NCBI GenBank assembly: GCA_024653385.1
Contig: JANLFZ010000117.1
Span: 1-14,259 of the forward strand
DNA length: 14,259 nt
Direction: 5' to 3'
Source of the DNA: Thermoguttaceae bacterium
GTDB lineage: Bacteria > Planctomycetota > Planctomycetia > Pirellulales > Thermoguttaceae
Shown: in pieces, positions 1 to 6,217 of the stretch
How the letters are laid out: each line of letters opens with the position of its first letter
Numbering within the stretch: the stretch's first letter is position 1
Program-made: the position numbers and the translations under genes
Notes under the pieces: generated by a model
What the model saw: the letters and a program-made list of their open reading frames with translations, nothing else
Told to the model about the DNA's origin: nothing
Database searches by the model: none

Positions 1-176
1 CCCGTCCCCACCTCGAGCACCACGTCGGTCGGACGCACGTCGGCCGTCTTGACGAGCAGCTCGACCAGATTCAGGTCCGTCAAGAAGCACTGACCCCATT
101 GGGCGCGGGGAGCGATGCCGGCATCGCGGAATCGCTGGATCAGATAGGAGGCGGTTTGGCGATTGCGTGGGGACAC
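1..176 (-). CDS. rsmA: 16S rRNA dimethyladenosine transferase RsmA (KsgA), N-terminal part
   Basis: The gene runs off the left edge; about 58 N-terminal residues are visible. RsmA uses S-adenosylmethionine to dimethylate two adjacent adenines near the 3' end of 16S rRNA during small-subunit maturation. The fragment contains GQCFLTDLNLVELLV, the counterpart of the family's GQNFL-D-NL block, followed by DVVLEVGTG, the start of the SAM-binding motif I. I chose the GTG at 176 because the frame has no ATG upstream and the residues after it (SPRNRQTASYLIQRFRDAGI) look like a normal RsmA N-terminus; no clear Shine-Dalgarno sequence precedes it. It lies 88 bases downstream of ribE on the same strand and probably ends the psd-pssA-ribE operon within this window. 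Oddity: Cys replaces the usual Asn of QNFL. The family call is firm; the start is less so. Confidence 0.88.
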   Translation of the reverse strand, partial: MSPRNRQTASYLIQRFRDAGIAPRAQWGQCFLTDLNLVELLVKTADVRPTDVVLEVGT

Positions 177-264
177 GAGTCGGTTGCCCCGTGGAGGGGA
201 AGTCGCAAGGACATTCTGCTTGGTGATTCGTTCGGGTCGGCCCGGCGGATGGACTCCCGGGCCA

Positions 265-861
265 TTACCAACCCCTGGCTTCCAAGAGCCGCTCGACGTA
301 CTTTGCCAGCAGATCGGTTTCGATGTTCACCTTGTCGCCCACTTTCAGGGGGCCGAGTGTGGTCACGGCCAGCGTGTAAGGGATCAAGGCCACGCTGAAC
401 AATTCGGGTTCGCTGTCGACGATCGTCAGGCTGACGCCGTCGACGGCGACCGAACCTTTCGAGGCCATCTGTCGGGCGAGCCGTTTCTCGATGCGAAACC
501 GGAAGAACGACCAGTCGCCGTAGTCGTCGCGCGACAGCAGCGTGGCCACGCCGTCAATGTGCCCGCTGACGAAGTGCCCGCCCAAACGGTCGCCTACGGC
601 CAGCGCCCGCTCGAGATTCACCAGGCTGCCGGGCTTGAGGTCGCCGAGGTTGGTTCGGGCGAGCGTCTCGGGGCCGGCCTGAAACGCCATCGTATCGCCC
701 TCGACGGCGATGACCGTCAGGCAGCAACCGTTGACCGAGACGCTGTCGGCCACCTTGATCTGGGGAACGATGCTGGGCTGTCGAATGATCAGGCGGCAGC
801 CGGGCGGTTCGGAAATCAGGTCCGCCACCGTTCCGCGCGCCTCGACGATTCCGGAAAACAT
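265..861 (-). CDS. ribE: Riboflavin synthase (alpha subunit)
   Basis: This 198-residue protein converts two molecules of 6,7-dimethyl-8-ribityllumazine into riboflavin and a pyrimidine product, the last step of riboflavin synthesis, in the cytosol. It has the family's two tandem lumazine-binding barrels. The first opens with MFSGIVEARG and contains VNGCCLTV, then GGHFVSGHIDGVA at the junction. The second repeats the pattern with KGSVAVDGVSLTI and IPYTLAVTTLG. Length is normal (about 200). The ATG at 861 matches the conserved MF-GIVE start and is preceded by AGAGGA about 7 bases upstream; the open frame extends further but has no homology there. It lies 41 bases after pssA on the same strand and 88 before rsmA, suggesting cotranscription with phospholipid genes. 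The call is firm. Some genomes name this gene ribC. Confidence 0.95.
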   Translation of the reverse strand: MFSGIVEARGTVADLISEPPGCRLIIRQPSIVPQIKVADSVSVNGCCLTVIAVEGDTMAFQAGPETLARTNLGDLKPGSLVNLERALAVGDRLGGHFVSGHIDGVATLLSRDDYGDWSFFRFRIEKRLARQMASKGSVAVDGVSLTIVDSEPELFSVALIPYTLAVTTLGPLKVGDKVNIETDLLAKYVERLLEARGW

Positions 862-902
862 GGTAGATCCTCTCGAATGCCCAAAGGCCGTCCGCGGCAG
901 CC

Positions 903-1733
903 CTAAAAGATCGGCTCCTCTTGGACGCGGTGGCGCACGACCTTGTCCCACAAGTACCTCACCGGGCCGCTCAGCGCGAACACCGAGAACACCAGCGCCA
1001 GCGCGTACCCGCGGATCACCATGACCGCCACCAGCGCGAACAAGAGCTTCACCACGTGGCTGAAGCTCCGCTGGCCGCGGAAGACCTGGTTGACCACGTG
1101 GGGATACGGAATGCGCGACACCATCAACAGCGCGACGAGCACCGCGAACATCGGCAGAACGCTCTGAAGCACGCTGTGGACCTTCGTCGCGTAGGTGGGG
1201 ATGCCCTCGACGGGATCGGCCAGGGTGTAGAACACCAGCGCGAAGCCGGCGATCGCGCCGGCCGCTCCCGGGCTGGGCAAGCCGCTGAAGTGCAGGTGCT
1301 CGTCCTCGTCGCTGGTTTCGACGTTGAACCGCGCCAGCCGCAGCGCGGCGCAGGCGGCAAAGGTCGCGGCAATGATCCAGACGGCTTCGCGGTGCAGGTA
1401 GGCGAACTGAGGACACAGCTTCACCAGCAAGAACGCCGGCGCGACGCCGAACGACACCACATCGCAGAGGCTATCCAATTCGGCGCCGAAGTCGCTGCTG
1501 GTGCGCGACAACCGCGCGACATACCCGTCCAAGGCGTCGAAGAGCATGGCGATGAAGATCAGCCATGCACTCTGCCTCAGGTCGTCCATGGTCTTCATCA
1601 GGGCGGCGGCCTCGACCGGCCACTCGGCCGGGGCCGGCACCCGCGATGCCACCACGATGGCGAAGAACCCGCACACCAGGTTTCCCAGCGTGAACATCGT
1701 CGGCAGCACGGCAATCGCGCGCAGCGGTCTCAT
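903..1733 (-). CDS. pssA: CDP-diacylglycerol-serine O-phosphatidyltransferase
   Basis: This 276-residue integral membrane enzyme joins CDP-diacylglycerol and L-serine to form phosphatidylserine. It carries the complete CDP-alcohol phosphatidyltransferase signature, DG-x2-AR-x8-G-x3-D-x3-D, at residues 66-91 (D66, D69, G70, A73, R74, G83, D87, D91); the four aspartates are the metal-binding and catalytic set. The N-terminus LPTMFTLGNLVCGFFAI is typical of the PssA branch, and several hydrophobic helices follow up to residue 265. The ATG overlaps the psd stop codon as ATGA, with GAGGA seven bases upstream inside psd, so the two are probably translationally coupled. Psd decarboxylates the PssA product, so the pair covers the phosphatidylserine to phosphatidylethanolamine route. 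The adjacent psd favours the PssA assignment over PgsA. Confidence 0.93.
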   Translation of the reverse strand: MRPLRAIAVLPTMFTLGNLVCGFFAIVVASRVPAPAEWPVEAAALMKTMDDLRQSAWLIFIAMLFDALDGYVARLSRTSSDFGAELDSLCDVVSFGVAPAFLLVKLCPQFAYLHREAVWIIAATFAACAALRLARFNVETSDEDEHLHFSGLPSPGAAGAIAGFALVFYTLADPVEGIPTYATKVHSVLQSVLPMFAVLVALLMVSRIPYPHVVNQVFRGQRSFSHVVKLLFALVAVMVIRGYALALVFSVFALSGPVRYLWDKVVRHRVQEEPIF

Positions 1734-2701
1734 GCGTCGGTCCTCGGGGGTTCATACCGCGCTACCACGTCGCTGCCCCCGCGGATCGGGTCGCCCGGCT
1801 GAAACTCGATCCGCAGCCCGGGCTCGTCCGGCACGATCAACTCGGTCCGCGAGCCGAACTTGATCATCCCGATGCGCTGGCCCTGGGCCAGCACCTCGCC
1901 GGGCCTCAAGGGGCAGACGATCCGGCGCGCGATCGCGCCGGCAATTTGACGGACGACCATCCGCCGGTGCGGCGGCGCCTCGTCCTCCAAGCCGATCCAC
2001 ATGGATTCGTTCTTCTCGGCGCTTTCCGGCCGCAGGGCGTTCAGAAACTGGCCAGGCGTGTAGCGCAGGGCGATCACCCGGCCGGCCACCGGAGCGCGGT
2101 TGACGTGGACGCTGAAGATCGACAGGAAGATGCCGATCCGCACGGCCGGACCGCCGACGAAGTCATCATGGTCGAGCTTCGTCACCTCGACCACGGTCCC
2201 ATCGGCCGGCGCGACGACCAGGCCGGGCCCCACGGGCACGCGCCGATGCGGATCGCGGAAGAAGTAGAGCAAGAAGAACAACAGCGCCCCCGGCACGATC
2301 GCCCAGTACCAATCGAGGTACGATGCCGCCAGGACGGTCAACACCAGAAGGGGCCAGCCCATGATCTGGATCTCGGCCAATCCCCACCGGGCGAACGGGA
2401 GCTTGTCGCGCCAGGCGAACGGATCGTCGGCGGGGTCCCAACGGCACTCCACCCGGTTGCCGATGTACTTCAAGTCGCGGGGATCGAGGATTTCGTGGGG
2501 GGCTCCCTCGCAGCTACCCTTGCGCAACGCTGCCATGCGTGCGACGTAGCCCGGCCGAAATCGCTTCAGCCACCAGCGGCGCCAACGCCCCCACGCCATT
2601 TCGATCCGGTAACACACGCCGCCACCGGGTTGCGCGCTGGGGATGTTGTCGGGGAGCGGTTGGGGGGTAGCTCGGCTCAAAGGACTGTTGACACCACTCA
2701 T
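1730..2701 (-). CDS. psd: Phosphatidylserine decarboxylase with N-terminal extension
   Basis: This 323-residue protein decarboxylates phosphatidylserine to phosphatidylethanolamine at the membrane. The catalytic part (about residues 113-315) resembles the short, archaeal-type Psd class. It has two hydrophobic segments (113-129 and 131-148), then FFRDPHR, APADGTV (Asp167), FLSIFSVHVNRAP (His199), YTPGQFLNA, and MIKFGSRTEL, where self-cleavage between Gly283 and Ser284 should create the pyruvoyl group. All three expected catalytic residues are present. About 110 residues precede the catalytic part. They are rich in Trp and Arg and include a block around DPRDLKYIGNR; I do not recognise a separate domain. 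Start is uncertain: the ATG at 2701 has no obvious Shine-Dalgarno sequence, and an in-frame ATG at 2599 (Met35, MAWGRWRRWW) is plausible and would drop a low-complexity leader. The stop overlaps the pssA start. It is the first gene of the operon. Confidence 0.92.
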   Translation of the reverse strand: MSGVNSPLSRATPQPLPDNIPSAQPGGGVCYRIEMAWGRWRRWWLKRFRPGYVARMAALRKGSCEGAPHEILDPRDLKYIGNRVECRWDPADDPFAWRDKLPFARWGLAEIQIMGWPLLVLTVLAASYLDWYWAIVPGALLFFLLYFFRDPHRRVPVGPGLVVAPADGTVVEVTKLDHDDFVGGPAVRIGIFLSIFSVHVNRAPVAGRVIALRYTPGQFLNALRPESAEKNESMWIGLEDEAPPHRRMVVRQIAGAIARRIVCPLRPGEVLAQGQRIGMIKFGSRTELIVPDEPGLRIEFQPGDPIRGGSDVVARYEPPRTDA

Positions 2702-3086
2702 GCTTCGTCAGGGACGCACACCGCGGGGTTCGCTTTCATCCTAACGCCCGGCACATGGCATGGGAAGCGAGTTCAGTCATGGTCTGGACGCTCAAGTTGA
2801 CGCGTCATCCCCGGCGCCAGCCCCACCTATGCGGCGGGGGTCCCAGGCTGGGGCGGGTATTCGCCAGAAGCTCGCAAGCGGAATCCGGCAGGGTGGACGT
2901 ACCGACGCGACGGCCGAGACTGCTAGCGAGGCCGGCCACGCGTTGGCCGGATCTGATCTCATGCCCCACAGCCCTGGATTCGGTCTCGCCGATCCATCGC
3001 GCGGCGAAGTATAATCGGCGGCGGCAAGCCATCGCGGCGCCGAGCGACTCGGCCCGACGCGGCGAGCCTCTTTTCCCGAGACATCC
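2702..3086. other. Intergenic gap between divergent genes
   Basis: This 385-base gap separates divergently read psd and the next plus-strand gene. I see no convincing coding region: open frames on both strands give Pro/Arg/Ser-rich, motif-free translations. It holds a perfect ten-base palindrome TGACGCGTCA (2798-2807), a perfect short hairpin CCGGCCA-CGCGT-TGGCCGG (2932-2950) without a following T-run, and a TATAAT box at 3010. Promoters for both flanking genes should lie here, but only the TATAAT is recognisable. Confidence 0.7.
3010..3015 (+). promoter_or_regulatory. Putative -10 box TATAAT
   Basis: A perfect TATAAT stands in very GC-rich sequence about 70 bases before the ATG at 3087. No good -35 hexamer is found at 16-18 bases upstream, so it is a half-site only. 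If used, the leader would be about 65 bases. Confidence 0.4.
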
Positions 3087-3629
3087 ATGACCACGCTTGT
3101 CGAAACCCCGGTGCCGGTCCTTGTTCTCGGCATTCTCGCTGCTGCGGCGTTCGGGTGGCTCTACATGACGATGCGTCGGCCTGGGTACTTGCTGGGCTTG
3201 GGGGCCGTATTGCTGGTAGTCGTTGTGGGCGTTCTCGTCGAATGGCTGGTCGTGACCGACCGAGAGCAGGTCGAGGCGACGCTCGACGCGGCTGTCGCGG
3301 CGCTCGAGGCCAACGACATCGACCGGGTCGAAAGCCTACTTTCCGAAGGTGGTCTGCGAAGGCTCCGCCCGCGGATTCGCGCGTATTCGGGCATGGTGGA
3401 GTTCGACGAGGTGAGAATTCGCAATGTCGAGGTGTACATCAACGACCTGACGGCCCCGCCTTCGGCCGAGGTCACCCTCGATGGGACGGCGCATTTCCGC
3501 CATCGGTTCGAGGGGTTCCCCTACAACGTCTATTCGGCCCGGTTTCGCGTCGAGTTGGTCAAGGAGCCCCGGGGGTGGCGGGTCGAGGACGTGTACGGCG
3601 ACCCGCAGCAACCGTACCGGCCCGAGTAG
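3087..3629 (+). CDS. Membrane-anchored protein of unknown function, NTF2-like fold possible
   Basis: This is a 180-residue protein I cannot assign to a named family. Two hydrophobic helices (about residues 8-28 and 34-56), separated by a short basic loop (TMRRPG), anchor it in the membrane. Residues 57-180 form a soluble domain. It begins with a helix (REQVEATLDAAVAALEANDIDRVESLLSEGG), like the opening of SnoaL/NTF2-like domains, and continues with alternating strands (VRIRNVEVYI, SAEVTLDGTAHF, YSARFRVELVKE, WRVEDVYGDP). The ending, a strand containing GWRVEDV, also fits that fold. No catalytic motif is apparent. The ATG at 3087 precedes the first helix immediately; its Shine-Dalgarno sequence is weak. 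It appears monocistronic: the next promoter begins 38 bases after its stop. The NTF2-like assignment is by pattern only. Confidence 0.75.
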   Translation: MTTLVETPVPVLVLGILAAAAFGWLYMTMRRPGYLLGLGAVLLVVVVGVLVEWLVVTDREQVEATLDAAVAALEANDIDRVESLLSEGGLRRLRPRIRAYSGMVEFDEVRIRNVEVYINDLTAPPSAEVTLDGTAHFRHRFEGFPYNVYSARFRVELVKEPRGWRVEDVYGDPQQPYRPE

Positions 3630-3667
3630 ACTTCCCGCCGATCGGGTTAGGCGGTACATTAAGTAGA

Positions 3668-3696
3668 TTGGAACGTCTCCACCCTCCGTTTATCAT
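3668..3696 (+). promoter_or_regulatory. Putative sigma70-type promoter for the 32-residue ORF
   Basis: TTGGAA (3668-3673) and TATCAT (3691-3696) are separated by exactly 17 bases. They match 4/6 and 5/6 of the consensus hexamers. Transcription would start near 3703, only about three bases before the ATG at 3706, which implies a leaderless or nearly leaderless message. This agrees with the absence of a Shine-Dalgarno sequence. Confidence 0.55.
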
Positions 3697-3705
3697 TCCC
3701 GCAAC

Positions 3706-3804
3706 ATGGCCAAACCACATCGCAATTTGAAAAAAGCCAACCACGGTCGCCGTCCAGCCAACAGCAAGGCCCGTCGGGCCAAACGCAAACTGGTCCGCAC
3801 CTGA
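3706..3804 (+). CDS. Small highly basic protein, 32 residues
   Basis: The frame begins MAKPHRNLKKANHGRRPANS and ends KARRAKRKLVRT. It has 13 Lys/Arg and 2 His in 32 residues, no acidic residue and no Cys. This composition is typical of ribosome-associated or RNA-binding peptides such as the small THX-type ribosomal proteins, though it is not recognisably one of them. I have the impression that similar short proteins occur in planctomycetes, but could not verify it. Supporting signals are a 17-spaced promoter ending ten bases upstream, and a hairpin followed by TTT starting two bases after the stop, so it looks like a compact independent transcription unit. No Shine-Dalgarno sequence is visible. 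The alternative is a small non-coding RNA of about 130 bases in which the frame is accidental; the absence of stops and the strongly biased composition argue for coding. Confidence 0.6.
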   Translation: MAKPHRNLKKANHGRRPANSKARRAKRKLVRT

Positions 3805-3806
3805 CC

Positions 3807-3832
3807 GCCCACGAGGACGGTTCGCGGGCTTT
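3807..3832 (+). terminator. Putative intrinsic terminator after the small ORF
   Basis: A stem of GCCC-A-CGA pairing with TCG-C-GGGC (one internal A/C mismatch) and a seven-base loop is followed by TTT. A second hairpin, CCCCC-TTGTAT-GGGGG (3833-3848), follows at once and then a weakly T-rich stretch. The T-run is short, so efficiency is uncertain. Confidence 0.45.
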
Positions 3833-3856
3833 CCCCCTTGTATGGGGGTGTTCGTG

Positions 3857-3885
3857 TTGCCGTGCGCGCCCGGGGTGGTTAGAAT
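3857..3885 (+). promoter_or_regulatory. Putative sigma70-type promoter for the fabZ-like gene
   Basis: TTGCCG (3857-3862) and TAGAAT (3880-3885) are spaced by 17 bases, with 4/6 and 5/6 consensus matches. The start of transcription would be near 3892, giving a leader of about 40 bases that includes the Shine-Dalgarno sequence at 3922. It sits directly after the hairpins that close the small upstream unit. Confidence 0.5.
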
Positions 3886-3921
3886 CCGTGGCCTTGCCCC
3901 GGTTTCTGTTGAATTGCTCCC

Positions 3922-3927
3922 AAGGAG
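3922..3927 (+). promoter_or_regulatory. Ribosome binding site that decides a GTG start
   Basis: AAGGAG lies six bases before the GTG at 3934. The reading frame contains no ATG near this point, so this strong site supports the GTG as start of the fabZ-like gene. Confidence 0.75.
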
Positions 3928-3933
3928 TCCGGT

Positions 3934-4443
3934 GTGCCCAAGAGACCGCTGATCCTCGACCCTTCCGAATACGACCTCAACCACATTGTGGCCGACATCG
4001 AGGACATCCGCCGCTACAACCGCCAGCGGTACGAGATGGAGCAGCTTACCGCGGTGGTTTTCGAGGATGCCCAGCGGTGCGTGTGCGTTGGTTATAAGGA
4101 CCTGACTCCGAACGAGTTCTGGGTTCGTGGTCACATGCCCGGCATCCCGTTGATGCCCGGCGTCGTCATGATCGAGGCCGCCGCCCAATTGGCCAGCTAC
4201 TACACCCAGAAGTACAAGTTGATGGACGCGCCGATCATCGGGTTCGGCGGTTTGAAGGACGTCCGGTTCCGGGGCGTGGTGCGGCCTGGCGACCGCTTTG
4301 TCGTGGTGGCCAAGCTGTTGAAGGTCCGCAGCGCGATGCTCACTTGCGAGTTCCAATGCCTGGTGCGCGACAACCTGGTGTGCGAGGGGGTCTTGATGGG
4401 CATTCCGCTCAACGAGGACGCCATCACCGCCCGGCAAGCCTAG
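3934..4443 (+). CDS. fabZ: 3-hydroxyacyl-ACP dehydratase, FabZ family
   Basis: This 169-residue hot-dog-fold protein should dehydrate beta-hydroxyacyl-ACP to trans-2-enoyl-ACP in the cytosolic fatty acid elongation cycle. The core motif is RGHMPGIPLMPGVVMIEAAAQL (typical FabZ: GHFPG-PVMPGVL-IEA-AQ). The catalytic pair is His67 and Glu81. The later segment GFGGLKDVRFRGVVRPGDR matches the family's K-RF-VxPGD block. The N-terminus is longer than in E. coli FabZ by roughly 25 residues (LDPSEYDLNHIVADIEDIRRYN) and rich in acidic and aromatic residues. The GTG start is supported by AAGGAG six bases upstream. A rhomboid gene follows after 51 bases. No other fatty-acid gene adjoins, so it could be a specialised paralogue (lipid or hydroxyacyl chemistry) rather than the housekeeping FabZ; sequence alone does not decide. 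Confidence 0.85.
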   Translation: MPKRPLILDPSEYDLNHIVADIEDIRRYNRQRYEMEQLTAVVFEDAQRCVCVGYKDLTPNEFWVRGHMPGIPLMPGVVMIEAAAQLASYYTQKYKLMDAPIIGFGGLKDVRFRGVVRPGDRFVVVAKLLKVRSAMLTCEFQCLVRDNLVCEGVLMGIPLNEDAITARQA

Positions 4444-4494
4444 CCCAGGCAAGCCCCACGCCGGCCAACGCCTCCACGCGGGCTGCCTAGCGAC

Positions 4495-5313
4495 ATGCTG
4501 TTTCCTTTCCGCGACAACAACCCGATCCGCACCACGCCGGTGGTGACGTACGCCCTTGTCGCGGCCAACGTGCTTGCGTTCCTCTGGCTTTGGCGCATGC
4601 CGGAGGGCCGGCAGCAAGCGGTGGTCTTGGAGCGCGGCTTCATTCCCGCGCGGATCGCGCAACTCGCCTCTCCCAAACCGGAACCCCTGATGGTCGAACT
4701 GCCGGTGGAGAAGGTGATGACACGCCACGGGCCCGCGGTGATGGTTCGCCAGTACGTCTTGGAGCCGAATCGGCGCGAGGTCCTCTTGTCGCTGTTGACC
4801 TGCATGTTCCTTCACGGGAGTTGGCTGCACCTGTTGGGGAATATGTGGTTCCTCTGGATTTTCGGAAACAACGTCGAGGATCGGCTCGGACCGGCCCTAT
4901 ACTTCCTTCTGTACGTGGGAGGCGGGTTGCTGGCCACGGCGGCGCAGTGGCAGATCGACCCCGAGAGCACCACGCCGATCATCGGGGCCAGCGGCGCGGT
5001 CGCCGCGATTCTGGGGGCGTACGCCATCACCTGGCCCTGGGCCAAGGTCGAGACCTTCGTGGTGCTCGTCGTCTTCTTCACCGTCATCGAATTGCCCGCG
5101 CTGGCCGTGCTGGGGTTGTGGTTTCTGGGGCAGGTGTTGGAGGCGAGTCGAGCCGTGGGCCCGGACGCCATTGCCTACCGCAGCGGCGTGGCGTGGTGGG
5201 CGCACGTCGGCGGGTTTGTCGCGGGGGCGATCGCCATGCCGGTGCTCAGCGCGCTGGCGGGCAAACCGGACCGGGGTTGGCCCGAGCCCATCCAGGCCGA
5301 GGTGGTGGACTGA
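4495..5313 (+). CDS. Rhomboid family intramembrane serine protease
   Basis: This 272-residue polytopic membrane protease would cleave transmembrane substrates within the bilayer. It shows HLLGNMWFLW (His112 to Asn116, the H-x3-N motif of the oxyanion site), GASGA with the nucleophile Ser166, and WWAHVGGFVAGA with the catalytic His237, so the dyad is complete. Hydrophobic segments lie at about 16-33, 96-125, 132-150, 162-181, 185-215 and 232-255, giving the basic six-helix core. A soluble insertion of about 60 residues (36-95) follows the first helix. Substrates cannot be predicted. The ATG at 4495 is followed by FPFRDNNPIRTTP, a common rhomboid opening; its ribosome binding site is weak. It follows the fabZ-like gene by 51 bases, a gap holding an imperfect hairpin (4447-4488), and precedes trmB by 3 bases, so it is probably cotranscribed with trmB. 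Confidence 0.93.
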   Translation: MLFPFRDNNPIRTTPVVTYALVAANVLAFLWLWRMPEGRQQAVVLERGFIPARIAQLASPKPEPLMVELPVEKVMTRHGPAVMVRQYVLEPNRREVLLSLLTCMFLHGSWLHLLGNMWFLWIFGNNVEDRLGPALYFLLYVGGGLLATAAQWQIDPESTTPIIGASGAVAAILGAYAITWPWAKVETFVVLVVFFTVIELPALAVLGLWFLGQVLEASRAVGPDAIAYRSGVAWWAHVGGFVAGAIAMPVLSALAGKPDRGWPEPIQAEVVD

Positions 5314-5316
5314 GGC

Positions 5317-5958
5317 ATGGCCCGGCCGAGGCTGCGAAAACTCGATCCCGCGATTGATCTTTCGCGCCATCTCATCGCGGTCGAGGCCCTGCCGCGTCCA
5401 TGGGACCCTCGGGCGGTCTTCGGCCGGGAAGCCCTCTTGGAGGTCGAAATCGGCTCAGGCAAAGGCCTTTTCTTGCGCAATGCCGCGGCCGCTCACCCGG
5501 AAACCGACTACCTGGGCGTCGAGATCGCGCCGGCCTATGCGCGGCACGCCGCGGCGGGCCTTGCCAAACTGGGTCTGCCCAACGCGGTGGTGGCTCTCGG
5601 CGACGCCCGCCGGCTGTTCGAGGAAATCCTGCCCGCAGGCGCCGCAGCCGCCATTCACGTCTACTTTCCCGATCCGTGGTGGAAGAAACGGCACAAGAAA
5701 CGCCGGTTGATGCAGGAGGGATTCGTCGAGCGGATCGAACGGGCGCTTCGGCCCGGCGGTGTCCTTCACTACTGGACCGACGTGGAAGAGCAGTTCCGCG
5801 CGGTCGTCGACCTCATGGCATCGCGAACCCGGCTGGAAGGACCGATCGCGGTGCCCGAGACGCCCGCGGCGGGCGATCTGGATTACCGCACCCACTACGA
5901 GCGTCGGGCCCGCCTGCACGGCCAGACCGTCTACCGCGCCCAATGGCGCAAACGCTAG
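5317..5958 (+). CDS. trmB: tRNA (guanine-N7-)-methyltransferase TrmB
   Basis: This 213-residue enzyme methylates N7 of guanine 46 in the variable loop of tRNAs, using SAM. Visible signatures are the SAM motif I LEVEIGSGKG (41-50), YLGVEIAPAYA (motif II, 65-75), and the TrmB hallmark YFPDPWWKKRHKKRR (116-130), followed by a C-terminal DYRTHYERR block. Length is normal for the family. The ATG lies three bases after the rhomboid stop, and GAGG overlaps that stop, so expression is probably coupled to the upstream gene. The N-terminal Arg/Lys-rich residues (ARPRLRK) are usual for TrmB. No functional link to the rhomboid is implied by the family. Confidence 0.95.
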   Translation: MARPRLRKLDPAIDLSRHLIAVEALPRPWDPRAVFGREALLEVEIGSGKGLFLRNAAAAHPETDYLGVEIAPAYARHAAAGLAKLGLPNAVVALGDARRLFEEILPAGAAAAIHVYFPDPWWKKRHKKRRLMQEGFVERIERALRPGGVLHYWTDVEEQFRAVVDLMASRTRLEGPIAVPETPAAGDLDYRTHYERRARLHGQTVYRAQWRKR

Positions 5959-5970
5959 GAAGGCGGGCCT

Positions 5971-6027
5971 CGGCGACTTCGGCAACAACCACCGGTCCGG
6001 TTGGGGGTTGGCCGGCAAAAGTCGCCG
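5971..6027. repeat. Inverted repeat downstream of trmB
   Basis: Perfect 9-base arms CGGCGACTT (5971-5979) and AAGTCGCCG (6019-6027) enclose 39 bases that contain further complementary stretches (GGCAACAACC against GGTTGGCC). It begins 13 bases after the trmB stop. There is no T-run after it on the plus strand, so it is either a Rho-assisted 3' end structure or a repeat element. The surrounding 5959-6217 gap (259 bases) otherwise holds only short palindromes, GCAATTGC (6125-6132) and CTCCGCGGAG (6132-6141). Confidence 0.5.
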
Positions 6028-6200
6028 AACCGCGTCCCTTGGTGTCCGACAGCCCGCGTGGCGCAACTCGTTGCGCTCGTAGGGACTTGCGCCTGCGTGT
6101 CAAGGCGTGGCGGCTTTTGGCCCGGCAATTGCTCCGCGGAGTCCTCGGGCGGGCCGAAGCACTCCGGCCGTCACGGATGCTCAAGAACGACACCCTCGCA

Positions 6201-6209
6201 GGGAAGGAG
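6201..6209 (+). promoter_or_regulatory. Strong ribosome binding site before a GTG start
   Basis: GGGAAGGAG ends eight bases before the GTG at 6218. It decides the start of the following gene against an in-frame ATG at 6107, which has no comparable site and would add a 37-residue Pro/Arg-rich leader. Confidence 0.75.
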
Positions 6210-6217
6210 CAGAACTC

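Noticed and set aside
265..1416. A 383-residue version of riboflavin synthase with a long N-terminal extension
   Set aside because: The extra residues are the out-of-frame reading of pssA; the true start at 861 has the family N-terminus and a ribosome binding site.
2755..3133. Several open frames on both strands in the psd upstream gap
   Set aside because: They overlap each other and likely promoter sequence, and encode Pro/Arg/Ser-rich translations with no domain.
3559..4830. Minus-strand open frame of 423 codons opposite the fabZ-like and rhomboid genes
   Set aside because: It is antisense to three supported genes or promoters; composition bias explains the lack of stops.
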